DNA of 7,866 nt from Gammaproteobacteria bacterium (GCA_947377625.1 CANCGR010000099.1:1-7866); one strand, 5' to 3'. Positions 1-6,430 are shown, counted from the stretch's first letter. Translations and numbers: made by a program. Notes: generated by a model from the sequence alone, not told the origin.

Positions 1-1118
1 TCCAGCAGGCTGTTGCCGGCTTCCTGTGATTTGGCATCCTTGGTGGGTCCGACCGGGGTTACTACCGCTTCCACGCCGTCTTTGGTTTTCAGCAGTTTCA
101 TGCGCAAATTGAAGGATTGCAGTTTGTCGCCATCACCTATCAGGCCACCGAGCGTCCACACTTTGTGAAACATGCCCGGCTCTTCTACCTTGGCGCCATC
201 AGCAGGCTTGCCGGGGACATAGACCACGTCAAAAACTCCTTGATCGGCATCCGAAGCTTGCACATCAACACCGGCTCGCTTCAGTGCACGCGCCAATGCG
301 GCCCAGCAACGATCGTAATCGGCACGCAACAGCAACACGTCACTGCCACCTGGCGTGGTATCAATGGCCGCCTTGCCGTTGCTGCTGATATTGCCGGCCA
401 AAAACGACACCGATGAAGCCTGATAGAGATCTGCTACATCTGCCAGGAAGCCGGACAGTGAGGAAAGCACAGTGTATTCAGTGTCCGGGTTCATCGATTT
501 CGCAGGAAATGGAATCTGGGCAATGACTGGCGCGGCTTGCGGCGCTTCAATCTGTAGCATATGGATCTCGGAGCTGTTGTCCTGGAAACCAGGTTCGACT
601 ACAACCCTGAATTTTTCCTGCGTGGTGACGTTGCCGGCCAGCACAAACCAGCCCGTTTCCATCACACCTGTATTGGGATTTTCAGAAGCGACCACCACGT
701 TGTTCTTGCGCCAGTAATCCTTGAGACGGGGCCAGAGCTGACTTGGGCTTACGTCAACAATGATCCAGGCATTTTTGTCCATGCGCTGGATGACCACTTC
801 ACGATCTGATTTGCCTTCGATGTCTCGCGGAGGCGGTGCATCCAGAAAAGCCTGCTGCTTCTTGGTGGCCGGTGCTGGCAGATCGGGAATTACCAGCAAA
901 TCGTCGATGACGAAACTGTCTTTACCTTGCGGCACTTTGGTACGCGGAATGGTTTCTGCCTTTAGATAATCGCCTTTATGGTCGCGGAATATCCCGTTGT
1001 CCCCCACCACTTTGCCCGCGCCCGGCACCTTGGCCATCATCGAACACCCGCTGATTACCACGCAGACAGAAATACCGGCGAGAGTGCTGATGGCATATTT
1101 ATAGCTGTGCAAATTCAT
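1..1118 (-). CDS. bamC: Outer membrane assembly lipoprotein BamC (NlpB), 3' end cut by the window
   Basis: BamC is a lipoprotein subunit of the BAM complex, which folds beta-barrel proteins into the outer membrane; its N-terminal region binds BamD. I translated 372 codons from the ATG at 1118-1116 and the frame stays open to the left edge, so the C-terminus is missing. Residues 9-25 form a lipoprotein signal with lipobox ISGC and the lipidated Cys at 25; Ser at +2 fits outer-membrane sorting. A flexible stretch around residues 45-65 contains DYLKAETIPRTKVPQG, which resembles the conserved BamC N-terminal segment. Two domains follow, at about 100-215 and from about 255. E. coli BamC is 344 residues, so this one is somewhat longer. 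The start overlaps the dapA stop as ATGA, with GGAG four bases upstream inside dapA (1126-1123), which points to translational coupling. The dapA-bamC order is conserved in gammaproteobacteria. The identity rests on motif and context, since BamC is weakly conserved. Confidence 0.9.
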   Translation of the reverse strand, partial: MNLHSYKYAISTLAGISVCVVISGCSMMAKVPGAGKVVGDNGIFRDHKGDYLKAETIPRTKVPQGKDSFVIDDLLVIPDLPAPATKKQQAFLDAPPPRDIEGKSDREVVIQRMDKNAWIIVDVSPSQLWPRLKDYWRKNNVVVASENPNTGVMETGWFVLAGNVTTQEKFRVVVEPGFQDNSSEIHMLQIEAPQAAPVIAQIPFPAKSMNPDTEYTVLSSLSGFLADVADLYQASSVSFLAGNISSNGKAAIDTTPGGSDVLLLRADYDRCWAALARALKRAGVDVQASDADQGVFDVVYVPGKPADGAKVEEPGMFHKVWTLGGLIGDGDKLQSFNLRMKLLKTKDGVEAVVTPVGPTKDAKSQEAGNSLL

Positions 1119-2020
1119 AGGACTCCAGTGCTGTGCAGGGTAGCTGCCAGTCTGCTGTGGAATTTTTCATCAAGTTCAACCAGCGGCAATCTCAACGAGC
1201 CGGTCATTTTGCCCATCTTAGCCAAGGCCCATTTCACTGGCACCGGGTTGCCCTCCAGAAACAGGTCTTGATGCAAGGCGGCAATCTTGTCATTCAATGC
1301 TCTGGCTTGTTGCACCAGTTGTTCTTGTTCCTTGCCACTGGCTGAATGAGCCTGCAAACCCAGCCTGCAGATCTGTGCCATTTGCGCAGGTGCCACATTG
1401 GCGGTGACCGAGATGTTGCCTTTGGCGCCCATAAGGATCAGTTCAAGCGCGGTGGCATCATCACCGGAATAAATCGCGAAATCCTGTGGGCAGCGTGACA
1501 AAAGTTCACGGCCGCGCTCCAGATTGCCGGTGGCTTCCTTGACCCCGATGATATTCGGCACTTTGGCCAGAGCCACCACGGTATCGGGCAGCATGTCACA
1601 GGCAGTACGTCCGGGCACGTTATAAAGAATCTGCGGAATCGCCACACTTTCTGCAATACGGATGTGATGGGCAATCAGGCCACGTTGGCTGGGCTTGTTG
1701 TAATAGGGAGTCACCAACAGGCAGGCATCGGCGCCGGCCTCTTTGGCGGCCTGGGTCAGTTCAATGGCTTCGCTGGTGGAGTTGGCGCCAGTACCCGCAA
1801 TCACCGGCACCCGGCCGGCGCTGACCCGCACTGTCTCGCGGATAACTTCGCAATGTTCATCAACGCTCAGGGTGGCAGACTCGCCGGTAGTACCTACCGC
1901 AACAATGGCATTGGTTCCGTTGGCTACATGCCATTCAACCAGCGCGGCAAGACTTTGGTAGTCAACGCTGCCGTCGCGAGCCATGGGGGTAACCAGGGCA
2001 ACAATACTGCCTTCTATCAT
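1115..2020 (-). CDS. dapA: 4-hydroxy-tetrahydrodipicolinate synthase DapA
   Basis: DapA condenses pyruvate with L-aspartate semialdehyde, the first committed step to diaminopimelate and lysine, in the cytoplasm. The 301-residue product is close to the 292 of E. coli and aligns with almost no shift: it begins MIEGSIVALVTPM, has GTTGES with Thr44 and Thr45, Tyr107 in PYYNKP, Tyr133 and Arg138 in YNVPGR, and the Schiff-base Lys161 in GVKEATG. These are the known catalytic and binding positions in the E. coli enzyme. The frame extends 12 codons upstream to 2056, but I chose the ATG at 2020 because family members start there and AGAGG lies five bases before it (2030-2026). The stop overlaps the bamC start by four bases. 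A candidate promoter lies about 140 bases upstream (2196-2168), leaving a leader able to form small hairpins. No residue known to be needed is missing. Confidence 0.97.
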   Translation of the reverse strand: MIEGSIVALVTPMARDGSVDYQSLAALVEWHVANGTNAIVAVGTTGESATLSVDEHCEVIRETVRVSAGRVPVIAGTGANSTSEAIELTQAAKEAGADACLLVTPYYNKPSQRGLIAHHIRIAESVAIPQILYNVPGRTACDMLPDTVVALAKVPNIIGVKEATGNLERGRELLSRCPQDFAIYSGDDATALELILMGAKGNISVTANVAPAQMAQICRLGLQAHSASGKEQEQLVQQARALNDKIAALHQDLFLEGNPVPVKWALAKMGKMTGSLRLPLVELDEKFHSRLAATLHSTGVL

Positions 2021-2042
2021 GCCAACCTCTTGTGATTGTTTG

Positions 2043-2166
2043 CTAAAACCCGGCAACTAATTTGCCTGCAACAGCGCCTGCAGCAGTGCTTTCAACAGTG
2101 AGCACCTATGTGCGCGCGTGTACGATTGGGGGTACTGCCCAAAGACCGATTATCGGCAGCGGGGCG
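2043..2166 (-). other. dapA 5' leader with several small potential hairpins
   Basis: If transcription starts just downstream of the -10 box at 2173-2168, dapA has a leader of roughly 140 bases. On the minus strand it holds several short inverted repeats: CCGAT-T-ATCGG around 2143-2153, a CTGCC/GGCAG pair enclosing it, GCAC-ATAG-GTGC around 2101-2112, and GGCAA-ATTAG-TTGCC (2066-2052) followed by GGGTTTT close to the ribosome binding site. There is also an imperfect direct repeat, GCTGCTGCAGG and GCTGTTGCAGG, at about 2065-2088. The pattern could be an attenuator or merely folded leader RNA. I did not recognise a lysine riboswitch, and each stem is short. Confidence 0.25.
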
Positions 2167-2167
2167 G

Positions 2168-2196
2168 ATTCTAGCGCAATGGAATTTGGTTGGCAC
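2168..2196 (-). promoter_or_regulatory. Candidate sigma-70 promoter for dapA
   Basis: On the minus strand TAGAAT at 2173-2168 matches five of six bases of the -10 consensus. The hexamer 17 bases upstream is GTGCCA (2196-2191), a poor -35 box, and it lies inside the dyad at 2190-2203, so the site may need an activator or be controlled by a repressor. It lies in the only sizeable gap on this strand between the perM-like gene and dapA. A weaker alternative nearer dapA is TTGCAG (2071-2066) with TTTTAG (2048-2043), also 17 bases apart. Both are inferred from sequence alone. Confidence 0.35.
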
Positions 2197-2203
2197 ATGC
2201 CAA
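2190..2203. promoter_or_regulatory. Perfect 14-base dyad, possible operator upstream of dapA
   Basis: TTGGCA-CA-TGCCAA is a perfect inverted repeat with six-base arms and a two-base centre. A third TTGGC half-site follows at 2213-2217. The dyad overlaps the -35 position of the candidate dapA promoter, as expected for a dimeric regulator site. It has no T tract on either side, so it is not an intrinsic terminator. I cannot name a regulator. Confidence 0.3.
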
Positions 2204-2218
2204 TCCTGAGCTTTGGCG

Positions 2219-2249
2219 TCATTCTTCAGCAGGCTCATTCTTCAGCAGG
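2219..2249. repeat. Tandem 15-base duplication across the perM-like stop codon
   Basis: The 15 bases TCATTCTTCAGCAGG occur at 2219-2233 and again at 2235-2249, separated by one base (period 16). The second copy encodes the last residues and the TGA stop of the perM-like gene on the minus strand; the first lies just beyond the stop. It looks like a replication-slippage or short duplication event at the gene's 3' end. A second in-frame TGA follows at 2228-2226, so read-through would add only two residues. Confidence 0.75.
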
Positions 2250-3299
2250 ATAGTGGCTTACGGGCCAGGCCCTGATGATGGCCTTGATGAAGGTGGCCAG
2301 AGGAATCGCAAAAAAAACGCCCCAGAACCCCCATAAACCGCCGAAAACCAGTACTGCTGCGATGATGGCTATCGGATGCAGAAACAACTTTTCCGAGTAC
2401 AGGATCGGCACCAGGATATAACCGTCCAGTACCAGCAAGACCACATACACCATCATCAAATGGTACCACTCGGGGGAAAAGCCCCATTGGACAAAACCCA
2501 CCAGGAACACCGGGATAGCCACCACCTTGGCACCCACGTAAGGAATGATGATGCAGAAAGCGACCAGCACCGACAGCAATAACGGATAGCGCAACCCCAG
2601 CCACGAAAACGCCACAAAACAACATCCTCCCACCAGCAGGATTTCCAAGGCCTTGCCACGCACGTAGTTGGCTAGCTGGTCGTTCATTTCGTGCCATATC
2701 TGAGCCATGATCGGCCGTTTTTTCGGCAGCCAGTTCTCCATCCACTCCAGCAATCTGGACGAATCCGTCATCATGAAAAACACCAGAATTGGTACCAGTA
2801 TCGTGTAAACCATCCAGGTAACAATGCGTGTAACGCTGGTAAAGGAGTAGCCCAGCATGGTCTGCCCGACTGAAGCAACTTGCGCTTGCATGGCTTTGAG
2901 CAATTGATCTACCTGATCATTGGTGAACACATCCGGATAGTCTCTTGGCAGGGTCTGGAGCAAGGCCCGCAGGCGCTCGCTCATCTGCGGCAAATTGTTC
3001 GCGAAAGAGGTCAGGCTGTTCCAGATGAAAGGCAGGAACACCAGCATCACTGCCAGCAGTACACCTATGAACAGGAAATAAACCAGATACACCGCCAGCT
3101 TGTGCGGCACATGCAAACGATCCAGGCCATTCACAAGGCCCTGCAACAGATAGGAAAGCACGAGGCTCCACAACAACGGCGCCAGAACGCCACCCATTGT
3201 CATGAGCACCACCACGAGCGTGGCTATCAGTCCGGTGAAGATGATTGCCTCTTCTTCGGAAAAATATCTTTTGTACAAACCGTGTAAAACTTTTCTCAT
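2235..3299 (-). CDS. AI-2E transporter family (PerM-like) inner membrane protein
   Basis: This 354-residue protein belongs by pattern to the AI-2E/PerM family (formerly UPF0118) of inner-membrane proteins. Hydrophobic segments fall at about residues 18-53, 67-93, 153-177, 218-235, 238-270, 280-300 and 307-342, with a soluble stretch at about 94-150 rich in NLPQMSERL-type amphipathic sequence, as in the family. The motif IIPYVGA (about 251-257) and the glycine-rich ending GGLWGFWGVFFAIPLA (about 320-335) are typical. Substrates vary or are unknown: members have been linked to AI-2 export, to Na+/H+ exchange and to permease roles, so no specific substrate should be assigned. It begins 28 bases after the tusA-like stop on the same strand, with no clear Shine-Dalgarno sequence, so the two are probably co-transcribed. 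Its stop lies in a short tandem repeat. Confidence 0.88.
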   Translation of the reverse strand: MRKVLHGLYKRYFSEEEAIIFTGLIATLVVVLMTMGGVLAPLLWSLVLSYLLQGLVNGLDRLHVPHKLAVYLVYFLFIGVLLAVMLVFLPFIWNSLTSFANNLPQMSERLRALLQTLPRDYPDVFTNDQVDQLLKAMQAQVASVGQTMLGYSFTSVTRIVTWMVYTILVPILVFFMMTDSSRLLEWMENWLPKKRPIMAQIWHEMNDQLANYVRGKALEILLVGGCCFVAFSWLGLRYPLLLSVLVAFCIIIPYVGAKVVAIPVFLVGFVQWGFSPEWYHLMMVYVVLLVLDGYILVPILYSEKLFLHPIAIIAAVLVFGGLWGFWGVFFAIPLATFIKAIIRAWPVSHYPAEE

Positions 3300-3327
3300 A
3301 AAGCGGCCATTCAGGCAGGGATGTGCA

Positions 3328-3561
3328 TCATTTCTTCATCAGCAAATAGACAAAGCGGTCTTCACGCTTTTCTGAACTCAGTAACTGGTTGCCACTCTGT
3401 TCGGCAAACACCTGAAAATCACGTTCTGATGCGGGGTCGGTAGCCACCACTTTCACAATTGATCCTGATTGCAAACGATTCAACGCCTGCTTGGTTTTCA
3501 ACAGTGGCATAGGGCACGTCAGGCCCGACAAATCCAGTTCAAGTGTGGCTGTTTGGTTCAT
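3328..3561 (-). CDS. TusA-family sulfur carrier protein (CPxP motif)
   Basis: A complete 77-residue single-domain protein of the TusA/SirA family. The family fold is seen in LDLSGLTCPMPLLKTKQAL near the N-terminus, with the sulfur-accepting Cys at 16 in a CPMP motif, followed by the conserved acidic DPASERDF region at about 42-49. Family members receive persulfide sulfur from a cysteine desulfurase such as IscS and pass it on for tRNA thiolation, molybdenum cofactor or other uses. The sequence differs from E. coli TusA (CPEP), and its position next to bepA, nadA and a PerM-like gene resembles P. aeruginosa PA1006, which has been connected with molybdenum homeostasis and nitrate respiration. 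I therefore call the family but not the tusA symbol. It is divergent from bepA across a 74-base gap and precedes the perM-like gene. The Shine-Dalgarno signal is weak. Confidence 0.9.
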   Translation of the reverse strand: MNQTATLELDLSGLTCPMPLLKTKQALNRLQSGSIVKVVATDPASERDFQVFAEQSGNQLLSSEKREDRFVYLLMKK

Positions 3562-3635
3562 CGCTTCATTCTAGCAAGCGACACGGCAAAAACCGAGTTT
3601 AAAGCGTCAATATTCTGTATGATTGATTGGAATCG

Positions 3636-5126
3636 ATGAATGAACCAAGACCGACAATTCCGAACCGCCGCATTCCGGGCCAGCGCATGCCATTCAAACC
3701 GAAACTACTTTCCATCACTTGCCTGACCTTGTTGCTCGCAGGTCACGGGGCGCAGGCGCAGGTCAATCTGCCGGTGCTGGGTGATGCAGTATCAGGCACG
3801 ATCTCCAGCCAGGAAGAATATGAGTACGGTCGCGAGTTTTTCCGCTCAGTCCGCAAACAAACACCGACCCTGAATGATCCGCTCATTGCAGAATATATCT
3901 CCAACCTCACCTACAAATTGGCGGTGAACAGCGAGCTCACTGATCACAGGCTTGAATCCATTCTGATTGACAGCCAGGTACTCAATGCCTTTGCGGCACC
4001 GGGCGGCGTGGTTGGCGTCAATGCCGGTTTGTTTCTGAATGCAGCCAACGAGGGGCAATTCGCCTCGGTGCTGGCACATGAGCTTGCCCATCTTTCACAG
4101 CGCCACTACGCCCGCTCAGTCGAAGACAGTCGTAACAACACACTCCCCAATATCGCAGGTCTGTTGGCCAGCTTGGCCGTGGCAGCCACTGTGGGCGGCG
4201 ATGCTGGCCAAGCTGCATTAATGGCCAACCAGGCGCGCACTATCGACAATCAACTGCGCTTCAGCCGTAGTCATGAACAAGAAGCAGACAGCATAGGCAT
4301 CCGCACGCTCTACAACGCCGGCTTCAATCCCGAAGATATGGCCGGCATGTTTGAGGGGATGCTGCATTCGCGCAACTTCGGCGAGCGTGTCCCTGAATTC
4401 ATGTCTACGCATCCACTCGATGAAAACCGCATAGCCGACAGCAGAAACCGGGCGAATGCCTACCCAAAGGTGAATTACATCCAGAGCCCGGAATTTTTGA
4501 TCATGCGCGAACGCGTGCGGATCAACTATGCCAAAAAGCCGGAAGCTGAAATTTCTGAACGCCAACGCATGCTGCCGCAACTCAATGGCGCTGCAGCCGA
4601 TGCCGCCAACTACGGCATAGCATTGGCGCAAATGAAAACCGGCCAGCACCTGGCAGCAACCGAAAGTCTGGCGCCGCTGCTGGCCAAAGAGCCCTCCAGA
4701 ATCAGTTATCTGATGCTGCAGGCCGAAATCGCGATGTCAGCCAATGAATATCCGCGCGCCATTGCTGTGCTTGAAGCAGCACTCAAGCTCAATCCCGACA
4801 ACCACGCACTGACCATGACCTACGCCACTGCTCTCACCAAGGCCCGTCGTTACAAGGACGCTGCCAGCGTGCTGGAACAACACTCGATCAAGTATCCTGA
4901 TGACATGCAGCTGTGGTTCGACCTGGCAGAAGTGGAAGGCCTGGCGGGCAACATCAGCAAGGTGCATCAGGCGCGGGCGGAGTATTTCATTACGATTGGC
5001 GACTTCGCCCACGCGAAAGATCATCTCAACTTTGCAATGAATCAGGAAACCGACAAGCTGGCACTTGCCAAACTGAGGCAACGCCAGGATTACATCAGAA
5101 ATACCGAGAAGAAATACTATCGCTGA
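3636..5126 (+). CDS. bepA: Periplasmic M48 metalloprotease and chaperone BepA, with TPR domain
   Basis: BepA degrades or helps mature stalled outer-membrane proteins such as LptD in the periplasm. Counting from the ATG at 3636 (496 residues; E. coli 487), a signal peptide ends near residue 41 at AQA-QV. The M48 zinc site HELAH lies at 148-152, the third ligand is Glu216 in HEQEAD, and STHPLDENR at 257-265 carries the His equivalent to the E. coli His246 switch. The C-terminal half, from about 310, is helical with TPR-like repeats, for example the one ending ALKLNPDN. The frame also has a TTG at 3627. ATG 3636 has GGAA a few bases upstream; ATG 3687 would give a classic 24-residue signal peptide beginning MPFKPKLL but has a poorer ribosome site, so the true start is uncertain. 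It is the only plus-strand gene here, and its last 10 bases overlap convergent nadA. Confidence 0.93.
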   Translation: MNEPRPTIPNRRIPGQRMPFKPKLLSITCLTLLLAGHGAQAQVNLPVLGDAVSGTISSQEEYEYGREFFRSVRKQTPTLNDPLIAEYISNLTYKLAVNSELTDHRLESILIDSQVLNAFAAPGGVVGVNAGLFLNAANEGQFASVLAHELAHLSQRHYARSVEDSRNNTLPNIAGLLASLAVAATVGGDAGQAALMANQARTIDNQLRFSRSHEQEADSIGIRTLYNAGFNPEDMAGMFEGMLHSRNFGERVPEFMSTHPLDENRIADSRNRANAYPKVNYIQSPEFLIMRERVRINYAKKPEAEISERQRMLPQLNGAAADAANYGIALAQMKTGQHLAATESLAPLLAKEPSRISYLMLQAEIAMSANEYPRAIAVLEAALKLNPDNHALTMTYATALTKARRYKDAASVLEQHSIKYPDDMQLWFDLAEVEGLAGNISKVHQARAEYFITIGDFAHAKDHLNFAMNQETDKLALAKLRQRQDYIRNTEKKYYR

Positions 5127-6190
5127 GAGCGGAATTCCAGCATCCGCTGCAAAGGAATCAACGCCAGACGGCCCAGTTCCGCATCCACTTCTATCTTGTT
5201 GTTATGCAGCTCCAGCGTGGAGCGCAAGGATGACAAGGTATTCATCCCCATCCAGGGACATTGCGCACAACTACGGCACGTGGCGCCTTCACCTGAAGTA
5301 GGCGCCATGTAAAAGATTTTGTCGGGCGCTTGCTGCTGCAGCTTGTAGAAGATGCCGTGATCGGTCGCAACGATAAAGGTCGACTCACTGCGTGATTGTG
5401 CCGCCTTGATGATTTGTGTGGTTGAACCTACGACATCAGCCAGTTCCAACACGCCATAGGGCGATTCCGGATGCGCCAATACTGCGGCTTCCGGATACAG
5501 ATGCATCATGTCCTGCAGCGCCTTGACCTTGAACTCCTCATGGACGATGCAGGCCCCATCCCACAGCAGGATGTCATCGCTGCCGAGCTTGCGCTGGATA
5601 TAGCGACCCAGATGCTTGTCAGGCGCCCATATCACTTTCTTGCCTTGCGACAGCACATGATCGACCACATCCACCGCAATGGCTGACGTGACTACCCAGT
5701 GCGACAAAGCCTTCACTGCTACCGAGGTATTGGCATAGACGACAACTTAGTGATCGGGATGTGCCCGGCAGAAAAGTGAAAACTGGTCAGCAGGACAGCC
5801 AATATCCAGCGAGCACGTCGCTTCCAGCGTGGGCATCAGCACAGTTTTTTCCGGATTGAGGATCTTGGCAGTCTCGCCCATGAAGCGCACACCCGCCACC
5901 ACCAGCGTGCTGGCGTCTGACTTTGCACCGAACCTGGCCATTTCCAGCGAGTCTGCAACAAAGCCACCGGTTTCCTCGGCCAGCGACTGCAAAGCGGGAC
6001 TTGTGTAGTAGTGCGCAACCAGCACCGCATTTTGTTGCTGCAACAACTGTTTGATTGCAGCGCGGTCGGCCGCTTCTTCGGCAGGGGTAAGGCAGATTTG
6101 TTGTGGCACGCGGTCGAGCCATGCCCGTACTGTGGCACGATCGGCCACTGCGCCAGACACATCAGTTGCTGTGGATTCATTTGCAGACAT
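5117..6190 (-). pseudogene. nadA: Quinolinate synthase NadA interrupted by an in-frame TAA at codon 148
   Basis: NadA condenses iminoaspartate with dihydroxyacetone phosphate to quinolinate, using a [4Fe-4S] cluster, in de novo NAD synthesis. The whole family sequence is present in one frame: VLVAHYYTSPALQ near residue 57, SLDIGCP after Cys126, then APDKHLG (189-195), GACIVH with Cys214, HPESP, GSTTQI and CRSCAQCPW ending at Cys311. Cys126, Cys214 and Cys311 match the E. coli cluster ligands Cys113, Cys200 and Cys297. Codon 148 (5749-5747) is TAA, between HPDH and VVVYANTS, where relatives read straight through; there is no frameshift. Without it the product would be about 357 residues (E. 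coli 347). The ATG at 6190 has GGAG seven bases upstream; a GTG at 6205 is less likely. It is therefore a very young pseudogene, a sequence error, or a gene needing read-through or reinitiation (first candidate GTG at 5716). Confidence 0.88.
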
Positions 6191-6238
6191 GCACGTACTC
6201 CGCACTCACTGCCTGATCGCAAGACACCTTGAATCGAC

Positions 6239-6250
6239 AGTAGGACTACT
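6239..6250. promoter_or_regulatory. Small dyad upstream of nadA
   Basis: AGTAG-GA-CTACT is a perfect inverted repeat with five-base arms about 50 bases upstream of the nadA start, in the gap after the tRNA terminator. A poor TTGTAA hexamer overlaps this area on the minus strand but I found no convincing -10 partner. The dyad may bind a regulator or be chance; it does not resemble the NadR site known in enterics. Confidence 0.2.
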
Positions 6251-6268
6251 TTACAACATGCAGTAATT

Positions 6269-6292
6269 AAAAAGGCTGCCGAAGCAGCCCTT
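6269..6292 (-). terminator. Rho-independent terminator after tRNA-Lys
   Basis: On the minus strand GGCTGC-TTCG-GCAGCC forms a perfect six-base stem closed by a stable UUCG tetraloop, followed directly by five T residues and AATT. Flanking AAG and TTT can lengthen the stem. It begins 10 bases after the tRNA CCA end and would end the tRNA transcript, and any queE-queC read-through, before nadA. Confidence 0.93.
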
Positions 6293-6301
6293 GAGAGGAA
6301 T

Positions 6302-6377
6302 TGGTGGGTCGTGATGGATTCGAACCATCGACCAATTGGTTAAAAGCCAACTGCTCTACCAACTGAGCTAACGACCC
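6302..6377 (-). tRNA. tRNA-Lys, anticodon UUU
   Basis: A complete 76-base tRNA with encoded CCA. On the minus strand the acceptor GGGTCGT pairs with ACGACCC, the D-arm is GCTCAGTTGGTAGAGC, the anticodon stem GTTGG/CCAAT (last pair G-T) closes a CTTTTAA loop with anticodon TTT at 6344-6342, and the T-arm is GATGG-TTCGAAT-CCATC. It has its own promoter upstream and terminator downstream. It sits between queC and nadA; the neighbouring queuosine genes do not act on this tRNA, since queuosine replaces G34 in GUN anticodons. In Pseudomonas the corresponding tRNA-Lys is an integration site for PAPI-1-type elements; here no element or att-like repeat is visible. Confidence 0.98.
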
Positions 6378-6392
6378 TTTTTGGAGGCGCAA

Positions 6393-6420
6393 ATAGTACT
6401 CAAAGCCAGAAAAAATTCAA
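6393..6420 (-). promoter_or_regulatory. Promoter of tRNA-Lys with GC-rich discriminator
   Basis: On the minus strand TTGAAT (6420-6415) and TACTAT (6398-6393) are separated by 16 bases, which include a T-rich run. The segment after the -10 box is GC-rich (GCGCCTCC), a feature known for stable-RNA promoters under stringent control. Transcription would start near 6386, leaving a short 5' leader before the tRNA. Confidence 0.55.
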
Positions 6421-6430
6421 GCTAAATTAC

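Noticed and set aside
1664..2035. 123-codon plus-strand open frame opposite dapA
   Set aside because: It lies wholly within the strongly supported dapA on the other strand and its translation has no recognisable family features.
2186..2205. Sigma-54 promoter suggested by TTGGCAC
   Set aside because: The GC element expected about ten bases after GG is absent on both strands.
2880..3287. 135-codon plus-strand open frame opposite the perM-like gene
   Set aside because: Its His/Gln-rich translation is what the antisense of a membrane protein gene gives; no start signal or family motif was seen.
3562..3575. Extended -10 box TGCTAGAAT just before the tusA-like start
   Set aside because: It would place the transcription start at or next to the ATG, and no -35 partner is visible; a leaderless transcript cannot be supported from sequence alone.
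3595..3623. bepA promoter with TATGAT at 3618-3623
   Set aside because: No acceptable -35 hexamer at 15-18 bases upstream, and it would lie very close to the ATG at 3636; the signal is too weak to list as a feature.
4218..4649. 143-codon minus-strand open frame opposite bepA
   Set aside because: It is antisense to the M48 and linker coding region of bepA, with no independent support.
5747..6190. Frameshift in nadA
   Set aside because: Both halves are in the same frame; the break is a single stop codon with no insertion or deletion.
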